7,769 nt of DNA, from positions 1 to 7,769 of the forward strand of contig VGFF01000097.1 of NCBI GenBank assembly GCA_016868955.1. Reading direction: 5' to 3'. The notes beneath the pieces were generated by a model, which was given only the letters and a program-made list of their open reading frames with translations, was not told the origin of the DNA and did not search any database. Numbering within the stretch: the first letter of the stretch is position 1; each line of letters opens with the position of its first letter. Positions 1 to 5,635 of this stretch are shown here, one piece after another. This stretch comes from Armatimonadota bacterium. GTDB taxonomy: Bacteria; Sysuimicrobiota; Sysuimicrobiia; Sysuimicrobiales; VGFF01. The position numbers and the translations under genes were made by a program.

Positions 1-1440
1 CCCGCCCATCGCCACGCCGATCTCGTCGAGCAGCTCCTCGCGCGTCCGCGTGTAACGATCCTCCGGAGGCAGCCCCATCACGTAACCGAGCGCCATGCCG
101 CGGCCGACGATCGTCACCTTGTGCGGCGGATCCGCCTTCGGCAACAGCTTGCGCAAGATGGCATGGCCGGCCTCGTGATAGGCGACGAGCTCGCGCTCCC
201 GCGGCGACAGCACGCGGCTGCGACGCTGCGGGCCGGCGACCACCCGCTCCACCGATTCCTCGAACTCCGACATGCCGACTTTCTTCTTGTTGCGCCGCGC
301 CGTGAGCAACGCCGCCTCGTTGACGAGGTTCGCGAGGTCCGCGCCGGAGAAACCGGGCGTGCGCTTGGCGAGCACTTCGACCTTCACGTCCTCGGCCAGC
401 GGCTTGCCGCGCATGTGAACTTCGAGGATCGCGCGACGACCCTTCGCGTCCGGGTTGTCGACGACGACGCGCCGGTCGAAGCGGCCGGGCCGCAACAACG
501 CCGGGTCGAGAATGTCGGCGCGGTTCGTCGCCGCGATGATGATGATGCCCGCGTTCGGATCGAAGCCGTCCATCTCGACGAGCAGCTGGTTGAGCGTTTG
601 CTCGCGCTCGTCGTGACCGCCGCCGAGGCCGGCTCCGCGCTGGCGGCCGACGGCGTCGATCTCATCGATAAATACGAGGCAGGGGGCCGACTTCTGCGCC
701 TGACCGAACAAGTCTCGCACGCGGCTGGCGCCGACTCCGACGAACATCTCGACGAATTCCGAGCCGGAGATCGAGAAAAATGGCACGCCGGCTTCGCCGG
801 CGACCGCCTTCGCGAGCAACGTCTTGCCGGAGCCCGGCGGGCCGATCAACAGCACGCCGCGCGGGATCTTCGCGCCCAGTGCCTGGAACTTCTTCGGATG
901 CTGCAGGAACTCGATGATTTCCTGAAGCTCTTCCTTCGCTTCGTCGGCGCCGGCCACGTCGTCGAACGTCACCTTCGTCTTGGATTCTTGATGGAGGCGC
1001 GCGCGGCTCTTGCCGAACGACATCGCTTGGTTGGAACCGGACTGCGCTTGGCGGAGCATCAACATCCACAGTCCGATGATCAGGACGACCGGCAGCAACG
1101 TACCCAGCAACGTCGGCCAGGGGGAGTTCCGCACCGACGCTTCGATCCCGAACGGGATCGACTGCTTGCGCAGGAGATCCTGCGCAAGCGCCGTCGCCTC
1201 GCGCGAATACGTGGTCCGGAACGTCGTGCCGTCCTTGGTCTTTCCGGTCAGAGCGCTGGCGTCCTCGTTGAACGTGACCGTTCCGCCGATCTGACCGCTG
1301 TTGACGAGCTGCTCGAACTGCGTGTAGCTCAACGCGCGCGGCGTGTTGCGCGTGCTGCGGTACATCGGCACCAACACGAACATTACGACCGTGATCACCA
1401 GAGCCCAGATGGCCAGGCTCTTCGCCAACCGGTTAGCCAC
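1..1440 (-). CDS. ftsH: ATP-dependent zinc metalloprotease FtsH (3' end beyond window)
   Basis: Membrane-anchored AAA+ protease that unfolds and degrades membrane and short-lived cytoplasmic proteins. The frame gives 480 codons with no stop before the window edge; the family is usually 600-650 residues, so the C-terminal part of the protease domain is missing here. Visible in order: a first membrane helix (about residues 9-26), an extracytoplasmic segment, a second helix (about 110-129), Walker A GPPGSGKT (200-207), pore loop FVGVG (233-237), Walker B with FIDEID (257-262), the second region of homology ending in RPGRFDR with arginine fingers R320 and R323, and the zinc site HEAGH (422-426). 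The third zinc ligand lies outside the window. The GTG start is chosen because AGGAGG sits 8 nt upstream and the first helix begins directly after it. It follows tilS on the same strand, 138 bp away, with a promoter of its own in the gap. Identification is secure. Confidence 0.98.
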   Translation of the reverse strand, partial: MANRLAKSLAIWALVITVVMFVLVPMYRSTRNTPRALSYTQFEQLVNSGQIGGTVTFNEDASALTGKTKDGTTFRTTYSREATALAQDLLRKQSIPFGIEASVRNSPWPTLLGTLLPVVLIIGLWMLMLRQAQSGSNQAMSFGKSRARLHQESKTKVTFDDVAGADEAKEELQEIIEFLQHPKKFQALGAKIPRGVLLIGPPGSGKTLLAKAVAGEAGVPFFSISGSEFVEMFVGVGASRVRDLFGQAQKSAPCLVFIDEIDAVGRQRGAGLGGGHDEREQTLNQLLVEMDGFDPNAGIIIIAATNRADILDPALLRPGRFDRRVVVDNPDAKGRRAILEVHMRGKPLAEDVKVEVLAKRTPGFSGADLANLVNEAALLTARRNKKKVGMSEFEESVERVVAGPQRRSRVLSPRERELVAYHEAGHAILRKLLPKADPPHKVTIVGRGMALGYVMGLPPEDRYTRTREELLDEIGVAMGG

Positions 1441-1448
1441 GCTCCGTG

Positions 1449-1454
1449 CCTCCT
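1449..1454 (-). promoter_or_regulatory. Ribosome binding site of ftsH
   Basis: On the minus strand AGGAGG lies 8 nt before the GTG at 1440-1438. This strong Shine-Dalgarno match decides the non-ATG start of ftsH. It sits 15 nt downstream, in the transcript direction, of the ten-base C tract. Confidence 0.85.
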
Positions 1455-1469
1455 ACTGGACTTTCCCGA

Positions 1470-1479
1470 GGGGGGGGGG
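1470..1479. repeat. Homopolymer of ten G (C10 in the ftsH leader)
   Basis: Ten consecutive G on the plus strand read as C10 in the predicted ftsH 5' leader, between the extended -10 element and the ribosome binding site. Long G/C runs are prone to strand slippage and to sequencing length errors. Because it is non-coding, a length change would alter leader length or structure rather than reading frame. Confidence 0.9.
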
Positions 1480-1515
1480 ACGGCGCGACGGGACGGCTCC
1501 CTCTTCGGTCCGGGA

Positions 1516-1524
1516 ATTATAACA
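1516..1524 (-). promoter_or_regulatory. Extended -10 promoter for ftsH
   Basis: The minus strand reads TGTTATAAT: a perfect TATAAT (1521-1516) preceded by TGn, the extended -10 form read by housekeeping sigma factors without a good -35. The -35 position is GC-rich with no TTGACA-like match, as expected for this class. Transcription would start near 1509, giving a leader of about 70 nt before the GTG of ftsH. The AT-rich island stands out in otherwise GC-rich sequence. It implies that ftsH can be expressed independently of tRNA-tilS. Confidence 0.65.
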
Positions 1525-1578
1525 TTTGTTCGATCCGGGCCGCCGTCGGCGCGTTCCGACCGCGTTGCGACGAGCAAC

Positions 1579-3018
1579 TCAGGTGCCATCGATATCGGCA
1601 GCGCCGCTCGCCTCCAAGGGCCAGGCACGAATGAGGACCCCCGGCGCCTCGCCGGACGCCTCAGCGCCGGCCCGCACCCCGAGGACCCACACGACGTCCC
1701 CGTTCGCGGTCAATACCGGCGCGTCCGCTCGATCCCAACGGGAGACGCCGGCCTCGGCAAGAAGGTCCATGACCAGTCGGTGTCCGGACAACCCCGGCAG
1801 TCGAATGCGATCGCCGGCCCGCGCGCCGCGGATTCGAAGGTCCGCGTTCTGGAAACGGGCGGGCAACACGATCCGCCAATGCCCCGGCGCGATTTCGAGC
1901 GGCTCCTTCGGCGCCGTGAGACTCGCCTCGACGAGAATCCCCATGTCGACGACGAGCGCGCGCCCGGGGACCGCGAGGGAGACGCCCCAATTCGGTTCGT
2001 GCGGTTGTTCGCGTCGAGACGCGGAATACGCGCCGATTTCCATCGCCCACCCCACGCGCCGCGCTCTCAGTCCCCGCGGCAACTCGATCTCGCGGCCGGC
2101 TTGCGCGGCCGTCGCGAGCCGCCGAACCTCTTCCACGTGAACGAATCCGAGATCGACGTCCATTCCCGCCGTGCGTGCGACACCGTCGGCGATCCTTTGA
2201 ATCAGGCGCCGTTGCAGCGCCACGGGCAACGCCGCGAATCGCCGACAGTCGAACCGCCATCGCTGTCCGTCCTCTTGGACGACGGTCGCGAACGCTTCGT
2301 CTACGCGCGTCGCCCAGAACGCTGCCTCGTCGCGGAGGATCTCCGCGAGATGCCCCAACGAGGACGCAATACGCGGGTTCTCCTCCGCCAGTAGGGGCAG
2401 AACCCGCGAACGGATTCGATTGCGGAACGCGAACGCGCCGTCGTTCGTCACATCCTCGCGCCACTCGATCGCCCGGGTTCGTAGATACCGACGCAGCTGG
2501 GCCCGCCGTTCCGCCAGCAACGGTCGCGCCAGCGAAACGGAGGATGTCATCGGTCGAATCGGCGGCATCGCGGCCAGCGCGTCGGGGCCGGCGCCACGGA
2601 GCAGACGCATGAGGACGGTTTCCGCTTGGTCGTCCAGGGTATGCCCCGTCAGCACCGCCGAAGCGCCGACGTCTTCGGCCACTCGTCCGAGCGCGGCATA
2701 GCGCGCGGCGCGAGCGCGACTTTCCAGCGCCGGACCGCCGGGCTCCAGGGTAGCGAGACGTACGCAGACGAGGGGGACACCCAACCGATCGCAGAGACTC
2801 CGCACGGCAGACTCGTCTTCGTCCGCTTCGACCCGAATTCCATGATGGACGTGGGCGGCATGGACGCGAAGGCGCATCGTCGGCGGTGCTTCCGCCAGTA
2901 CGCTGAGCAGCGCAGTCGAGTCGCCGCCGCCGGAGACGGCCGCCACGATGGTAGCGTGCGCAGAAAACAGCTGATGTCGACGGACGTAGTGGAAAACGCG
3001 CGCGGAGAGCGTGCTCAC
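1579..3018 (-). CDS. tilS: tRNA(Ile)-lysidine synthetase TilS
   Basis: Converts C34 of the CAU anticodon of the minor tRNA-Ile to lysidine with ATP and lysine, switching both codon reading (AUA) and charging from Met to Ile. The 479-residue product is near the upper end of usual TilS length and has the full architecture. It carries the PP-loop SGGGDS (29-34), the HVHHGIR motif (56-62), the ESRARAARYAAL segment (99-110), the TGHTLDDQAETVLMRLLRG motif (124-142), a central substrate-binding region (about 250-330), and a C-terminal domain with GDRIRLPGLSGHR near residues 395-408. The start is GTG at 3018 with GGAAG 7 nt upstream; the stop is TGA. A CAT-anticodon tRNA gene ends 24 nt upstream on the same strand, so both may share a transcript. 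ftsH follows, a common tilS neighbour, but the frequently intervening hpt is missing. Confidence 0.96.
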   Translation of the reverse strand: MSTLSARVFHYVRRHQLFSAHATIVAAVSGGGDSTALLSVLAEAPPTMRLRVHAAHVHHGIRVEADEDESAVRSLCDRLGVPLVCVRLATLEPGGPALESRARAARYAALGRVAEDVGASAVLTGHTLDDQAETVLMRLLRGAGPDALAAMPPIRPMTSSVSLARPLLAERRAQLRRYLRTRAIEWREDVTNDGAFAFRNRIRSRVLPLLAEENPRIASSLGHLAEILRDEAAFWATRVDEAFATVVQEDGQRWRFDCRRFAALPVALQRRLIQRIADGVARTAGMDVDLGFVHVEEVRRLATAAQAGREIELPRGLRARRVGWAMEIGAYSASRREQPHEPNWGVSLAVPGRALVVDMGILVEASLTAPKEPLEIAPGHWRIVLPARFQNADLRIRGARAGDRIRLPGLSGHRLVMDLLAEAGVSRWDRADAPVLTANGDVVWVLGVRAGAEASGEAPGVLIRAWPLEASGAADIDGT

Positions 3019-3042
3019 GTGCCGACTTCCGTAATGCGTCGC

Positions 3043-3119
3043 TGGTGGCGGGGGTGGGATTTGAACCCACGACTCCGCGGGTATGAACCGCGTGCTCTGA
3101 CCAACTGAGCTACCCCGCC
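3043..3119 (-). tRNA. tRNA-Met (CAT), elongator type, CCA encoded
   Basis: The minus strand folds as a complete cloverleaf. Acceptor GGCGGGG pairs perfectly with CCCCGCC; the D arm is GCTC/GAGC; anticodon stem CGCGG/CCGCG encloses loop TTCATAC with anticodon CAT at 3085-3083; the T arm is GTGGG/CCCAC with loop TTCAAAT. The discriminator is A and CCA is encoded (3045-3043). The paired first position (G1-C72) rules out the initiator, which has a 1-72 mismatch. A CAT anticodon also occurs in the lysidine-modified tRNA-Ile2, the TilS substrate. Position pairs 4-69 and 5-68 are G-C here, not the C-G pairs E. coli TilS favours, and the T...C-flanked loop resembles Bacillus elongator tRNA-Met. I therefore prefer Met, with Ile2 as the alternative. 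It lies immediately upstream of tilS. Confidence 0.93.
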
Positions 3120-3128
3120 GCGTTCCCC

Positions 3129-3157
3129 AGTATATCGCGATCGTTCAGAGGATCGAA
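3129..3157 (-). promoter_or_regulatory. Probable promoter of the tRNA(-tilS) unit
   Basis: The minus strand has TATACT (3134-3129), five of six matches to the -10 consensus, with TTCGAT (3157-3152) 17 nt upstream as a weak -35. Transcription would start around 3122, only a few bases before the tRNA 5' end at 3119, a usual distance for a tRNA gene. It lies just downstream of the minus-strand terminator at 3161-3191, so the tRNA unit would be insulated from upstream transcription. Confidence 0.5.
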
Positions 3158-3160
3158 CGG

Positions 3161-3191
3161 AAAGAAAAAGTCCCGGCCCACCGCCGGGACT
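3161..3191 (-). terminator. Intrinsic terminator, minus strand
   Basis: AGTCCCGGC (3169-3177) and GCCGGGACT (3183-3191) form a 9-bp GC-rich hairpin with a 5-nt loop. On the minus strand the stem is followed by TTTTCTTT, a proper U tract; on the plus strand only CTTATT follows, so the minus direction is favoured. No large minus-strand gene lies upstream of it. It therefore either ends the short transcription unit proposed at 3201-3320, acts as an attenuator before the tRNA, or stops antisense transcripts from the plus-strand cassette. Confidence 0.75.
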
Positions 3192-3229
3192 CTTATTGCA
3201 CTATCGAATACCCTCCAGGTGGGCCGGGA
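3171..3229. repeat. 12-bp inverted repeat overlapping the terminator
   Basis: TCCCGGCCCACC (3171-3182) and GGTGGGCCGGGA (3218-3229) are exact reverse complements, 35 nt apart. The left arm comprises most of one terminator arm plus the whole loop. In the minus-strand transcript the distal segment could therefore pair with the loop and 3' arm of the terminator, displacing its 5' arm. The two folds are mutually exclusive, as in attenuators, although both leave the U tract next to a stem. Confidence 0.8.
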
Positions 3230-3245
3230 TTCTTGGGCTACTCAA
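3201..3245 (-). CDS. Candidate 14-codon leader or small peptide (very uncertain)
   Basis: On the minus strand a TTG-started frame, MSSPRIPAHLEGIR, ends in TAG. It is preceded by AAAGGAGGTG (3264-3255), ten bases fully complementary to the usual 16S rRNA 3' tail and the strongest Shine-Dalgarno match noticed in the window; 9 nt separate it from TTG. In-frame GTG codons at 3254 and 3257 lie too close to the Shine-Dalgarno to be good starts. The intrinsic terminator follows about 10 nt after the stop, and a TTGACA promoter candidate lies upstream, so the parts of a tiny gene are in order. The TTG lies in a possible small hairpin (3231-3247, TCTTG/CAAGA). I recognise no family. It could equally be a non-coding structured RNA or a chance arrangement. 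Confidence 0.3.
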   Translation of the reverse strand: MSSPRIPAHLEGIR

Positions 3246-3291
3246 GATCGGCACCACCTCCTTTCACATTGGCCATCTAATTCTGCGCGAC

Positions 3292-3320
3292 ACGGTAACA
3301 TACGCGTGTGGCGGTGTCAA
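3292..3320 (-). promoter_or_regulatory. Candidate promoter for the short minus-strand unit
   Basis: The minus strand carries a perfect TTGACA (3320-3315), then 17 nt, then TACCGT (3297-3292), which keeps the T, A and final T of the -10 consensus. A start near 3285 would give a transcript of roughly 120 nt ending at the terminator. It overlaps the predicted 5' end of the plus-strand mannosyltransferase gene, so divergent transcription from the two would interfere. The -10 is weak. Confidence 0.35.
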
Positions 3321-4564
3321 ACGACGCATCATCCATCGATCCCCCCTCGCGGGATGTGCACTTGACCATTCGGAGGCGCCCTCGGGTGGTGCTGTTCATC
3401 GTCGTGCTGCTCGGGGCGTGCGCCCGGTTCGCCGGTCTGGGCGCGCCGCCGAAAATGATCTTCGACGAGATCTACTACGCACGCACGGCGCGAGAGTATC
3501 TCACGGGTCAACCGATCCACGAGTGGACCCATCCCCCGCTCTCGAAGGTCCTCGTCGCCGCCGGCATACGCGTCTTTGGATTCGACCCCTGGGGTTGGCG
3601 ATTCGCGCCGGCCGTCGCGGGCACGCTCGTCATTCCCGTAATGTACGTGCTCGGCACTCGGTTATTCCGCAGCGAGCGCCTCGGCGTCACGGCGGCCGTG
3701 CTTACCGCCTTGGACAGCATGCTGCTTGTCGAGTCCCGGATCGCCAAGCCGGAAGCTTTCCTCACGCTGTTCCTCGGCGGTGCTTATGCGTACTGGTGGG
3801 CGTCCGTCCGCAGCGGCCGCGTCGGCTTTCTCTACTTGGCTGGTGCCTTGGCTGGCGCCGCGATGGCAACGAAGTGGACCGGCGGCGCGGGGTTGGCGAT
3901 CCTCGCGATCACCAGCGTGATCGCTTGGCGCCGCGGTGAGCTGCCATGGCGTGCGCGACACCTCATTCGAGCTCTGGTCGTGGTGCCCATCGCGTTGTAC
4001 GCGAGCGCCTACATCCCGCACTTCGTGCGGGGCGAGTCGATCGCAGATCTCCTGCGACTGCACGTCCAAATGTTCCAGTATCACCACAAGCTCGTCGCCG
4101 AGCACCCGTACGCGAGCGCCTGGTGGACGTGGCCGCTCCTGCTGCGACCGATGTGGTACCACTACGAGGCCGCCGGCGGGATCATGACGGGCGTGTTCGC
4201 CGTCGGCAATCCGATCCTTTGGTGGTCCATCCTGCCGGCGATGCTCTACGTCGCCCTGCGAGCCGTGCGGCATCGCGCGACGACCGACCTGTTCTTGATC
4301 CTCGCGTTTTGTATCGGGTACCTACCCTATGCGTTCATCGGCCGATTGTTGTTCGTATACCATATGGTGCCGGCGCTGATTCCCGCCTTCCTCGCAACCG
4401 CGTCCGCGTTGCACGGTTTGGGCCGGCGGTTCGGGCCGGCAGTGCCGCTGGCGTACGCGATCGCCGCCGCGGCCGTGCTCGTGTTCCAGTCCCCGGTTCT
4501 GGCGGCCGTCCCCGTGCCGCAAACTTGGCTTCGGTGGTGGACATGGATGCGAACGTGGGTATGA
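3308..4564 (+). CDS. PMT-family (GT39) protein mannosyltransferase, GT-C membrane enzyme
   Basis: Predicted to transfer a sugar, mannose in characterised members, from a polyprenyl-phosphate donor to exported protein, acting at the outer face of the cytoplasmic membrane. The 418-residue protein has a first helix at about 26-44 and then the catalytic-loop region FDEIYYARTA (52-61), holding the D53-E54 pair typical of PMT enzymes, followed by HPPLSK (75-80). Further on come an ALDSMLLVESRIAKPEAF block (about 138-155), a KWTGG turn, and the C-terminal block HPYASAWWTWPLLLRPMWYHY, characteristic of bacterial PMT proteins; many hydrophobic segments lie between. At 418 residues it is shorter than many PMT proteins. 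No Shine-Dalgarno precedes the GTG at 3308; in-frame GTG codons at 3314 and 3356 are alternatives, the last just upstream of the basic, hydrophobic N-terminus. It overlaps the next gene by ATGA. The donor sugar is inferred from the family and the DPM1-like neighbour. Confidence 0.9.
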   Translation: MAVSNDASSIDPPSRDVHLTIRRRPRVVLFIVVLLGACARFAGLGAPPKMIFDEIYYARTAREYLTGQPIHEWTHPPLSKVLVAAGIRVFGFDPWGWRFAPAVAGTLVIPVMYVLGTRLFRSERLGVTAAVLTALDSMLLVESRIAKPEAFLTLFLGGAYAYWWASVRSGRVGFLYLAGALAGAAMATKWTGGAGLAILAITSVIAWRRGELPWRARHLIRALVVVPIALYASAYIPHFVRGESIADLLRLHVQMFQYHHKLVAEHPYASAWWTWPLLLRPMWYHYEAAGGIMTGVFAVGNPILWWSILPAMLYVALRAVRHRATTDLFLILAFCIGYLPYAFIGRLLFVYHMVPALIPAFLATASALHGLGRRFGPAVPLAYAIAAAAVLVFQSPVLAAVPVPQTWLRWWTWMRTWV

Positions 4565-4950
4565 CCTTCGGTGGGCGCGCGCTGACGGTAGGACTCATCC
4601 TCGCCACGGTCTTGATGGGCGCGTTCGGGCAAGTTCTGCTCAAGCTCGGCGTGACGACCGTGCGCGATCGATTCGCGGGCGACCTCGGCGGGATCACTCG
4701 CTTCCTCATCGGCGCGCTGACGACGCCGGCCGTGCTCGGCGGCTTCTTGCTCTACGGCGCCGCCAGTCTGTTGTGGCTCGTCATCATCGCGCGCACGCCG
4801 CTGAGCCTCGCGTATCCGATGCTGGCGCTGGGCTACGTGATCGTGATCGCGTCCTCGGCTTGGCTGTTCGGAGAGGCTTTGCCGATGATCCGCATCCTTG
4901 GAATCGGGGCGATCCTGATCGGGATTTTCCTCATATCACGGACGGCGTAA
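4561..4950 (+). CDS. Small DMT/SMR-type membrane protein, possible lipid-linked sugar flippase
   Basis: A 129-residue protein with four predicted membrane helices (about 8-27, 47-66, 68-94 and 95-125, boundaries approximate), matching the half-size EamA/SMR fold of the drug/metabolite transporter superfamily. The C-terminal half, with SLAYPMLALGYV (82-93), FGE (103-105) and a Gly/Ile-rich last helix, is typical of ArnE/ArnF-like and related proteins. Its ATG overlaps the PMT stop codon in ATGA, pointing to translational coupling; the same frame stays open upstream with an ATG at 4543, but the overlap favours 4561. Sandwiched between a PMT and a DPM1-type synthase, it most likely helps move the polyprenyl-phosphate sugar across the membrane, by analogy with ArnE/F. 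That role is inference. A generic small-molecule exporter is the alternative, and half-size members commonly act as dimers. Confidence 0.85.
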   Translation: MTFGGRALTVGLILATVLMGAFGQVLLKLGVTTVRDRFAGDLGGITRFLIGALTTPAVLGGFLLYGAASLLWLVIIARTPLSLAYPMLALGYVIVIASSAWLFGEALPMIRILGIGAILIGIFLISRTA

Positions 4951-4951
4951 C

Positions 4952-5635
4952 GTGAACATCAGCGCTTTCTTCCCCGCCTTCAATGAAGAAGGCAACATTG
5001 AGGGCGCCGTGCGCGCGGCGATCGACGTGTTGTCGACGCGATGTGAGCGGTTCGAGGTGATCATCGTCGACGACGGGAGCCGGGACGGCACCGCCGAGGT
5101 CGCCGCAAGGCTCGCCGCCTCGGACGAGCGCGTCCGCCTGGTTCGCCACGCCGCCAATCGCGGCTATGGAGCGGCCCTGCGAACCGGCTTCGCCGCCGCC
5201 CGATACGATTGGATCTTCTTCAGCGACGCGGATCTGCAATTCGATCTGCGCGAGATCGATCGCCTGCTGCCGGCGGCCGCCACCTCCGATTTCGTCATCG
5301 GCTACCGAATTAAGCGCCGCGATCCATTTCCGCGCCGCCTCAACGCGGTTCTCTGGAATCGGCTCGTGCGGAGGTGGTTCGGCGTGCGGGCGCGCGACAT
5401 CGATTGCGCGTTCAAGATGATGCGCCGTTCCGTCGTGGCGACGTTGCCGCTGCAGAGCGAAGGCGCGTTCCTGAGCACGGAGCTCCTGTGCCGGGCGGCG
5501 GCGGTCGGCGCGCGCATCACCCAGGTCGGCGTCACACACTATCCGCGGCAATGGGGCGAACAGACCGGCGCCAATCTCCGGGTCGTCTTGCGGGCATTCC
5601 GCGAGTTATGGCGACTGCGACGCGCGCTGCGGTAG
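4952..5635 (+). CDS. GT2 glycosyltransferase, polyprenyl-phosphate mannose/sugar synthase-like (DPM1 type)
   Basis: Cytoplasmic-face GT-A enzyme expected to move a sugar from a nucleotide donor to polyprenyl phosphate. Its 227 residues carry the GT2 signature: FFPAFNEEGNIEGAV (6-20), VIIVDDGSRDGTAEVA (36-51) with the nucleotide-binding D40-D41, NRGYGAALRTGF (69-80), and the metal-binding D92-A-D94 in FSDADLQFD. A DIDCAFKMMRRSV stretch near residues 150-162 and the C-terminal HYPRQWGEQTGAN are seen in DPM1-like and related polyprenyl-phosphate transferases. There are no C-terminal membrane helices, so it is the soluble or peripheral type. The GTG start lies one base after the previous stop with no clear Shine-Dalgarno, suggesting coupling. 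It would supply the donor used by the PMT two genes upstream. The 3' end overlaps the convergent glycosyltransferase gene by 30 bp. The exact sugar cannot be read from sequence. Confidence 0.9.
   Translation: MNISAFFPAFNEEGNIEGAVRAAIDVLSTRCERFEVIIVDDGSRDGTAEVAARLAASDERVRLVRHAANRGYGAALRTGFAAARYDWIFFSDADLQFDLREIDRLLPAAATSDFVIGYRIKRRDPFPRRLNAVLWNRLVRRWFGVRARDIDCAFKMMRRSVVATLPLQSEGAFLSTELLCRAAAVGARITQVGVTHYPRQWGEQTGANLRVVLRAFRELWRLRRALR

Noticed and set aside
121..2394. A 757-codon plus-strand open frame running antisense through ftsH, the gap and tilS
   Set aside because: It opposes two certain genes, and its translation is Arg/Asp-rich and low in complexity with no recognisable motif. Long antisense frames are common in GC-rich DNA.
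1661..3070. A 469-codon minus-strand frame overlapping tilS out of phase
   Set aside because: The composition is Arg/Gly/Ala-rich and it runs through the tRNA end. The other frame has every TilS motif.
3043..3119. Initiator tRNA-fMet
   Set aside because: The first acceptor pair is a normal G-C rather than the 1-72 mismatch, and the anticodon stem lacks the three consecutive G-C pairs of initiators.
3146..3158. A small hairpin with arms CGTTC and GAACG near 3140-3160
   Set aside because: Only five base pairs with an eight-base loop, no U tract, and it overlaps the predicted tRNA promoter. Too weak to call.
3196..3939. A plus-strand frame starting in the intergenic region and overlapping the PMT gene
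   Set aside because: Its product is Arg-rich and without motifs, and the overlapping PMT frame has clear membrane helices and family signatures.
3946..4950. A 334-codon version of the DMT/SMR gene starting at 3946
   Set aside because: The first 205 codons are an out-of-frame shadow of the PMT gene, rich in Arg with no helices. Conserved sequence begins at the ATG at 4561.
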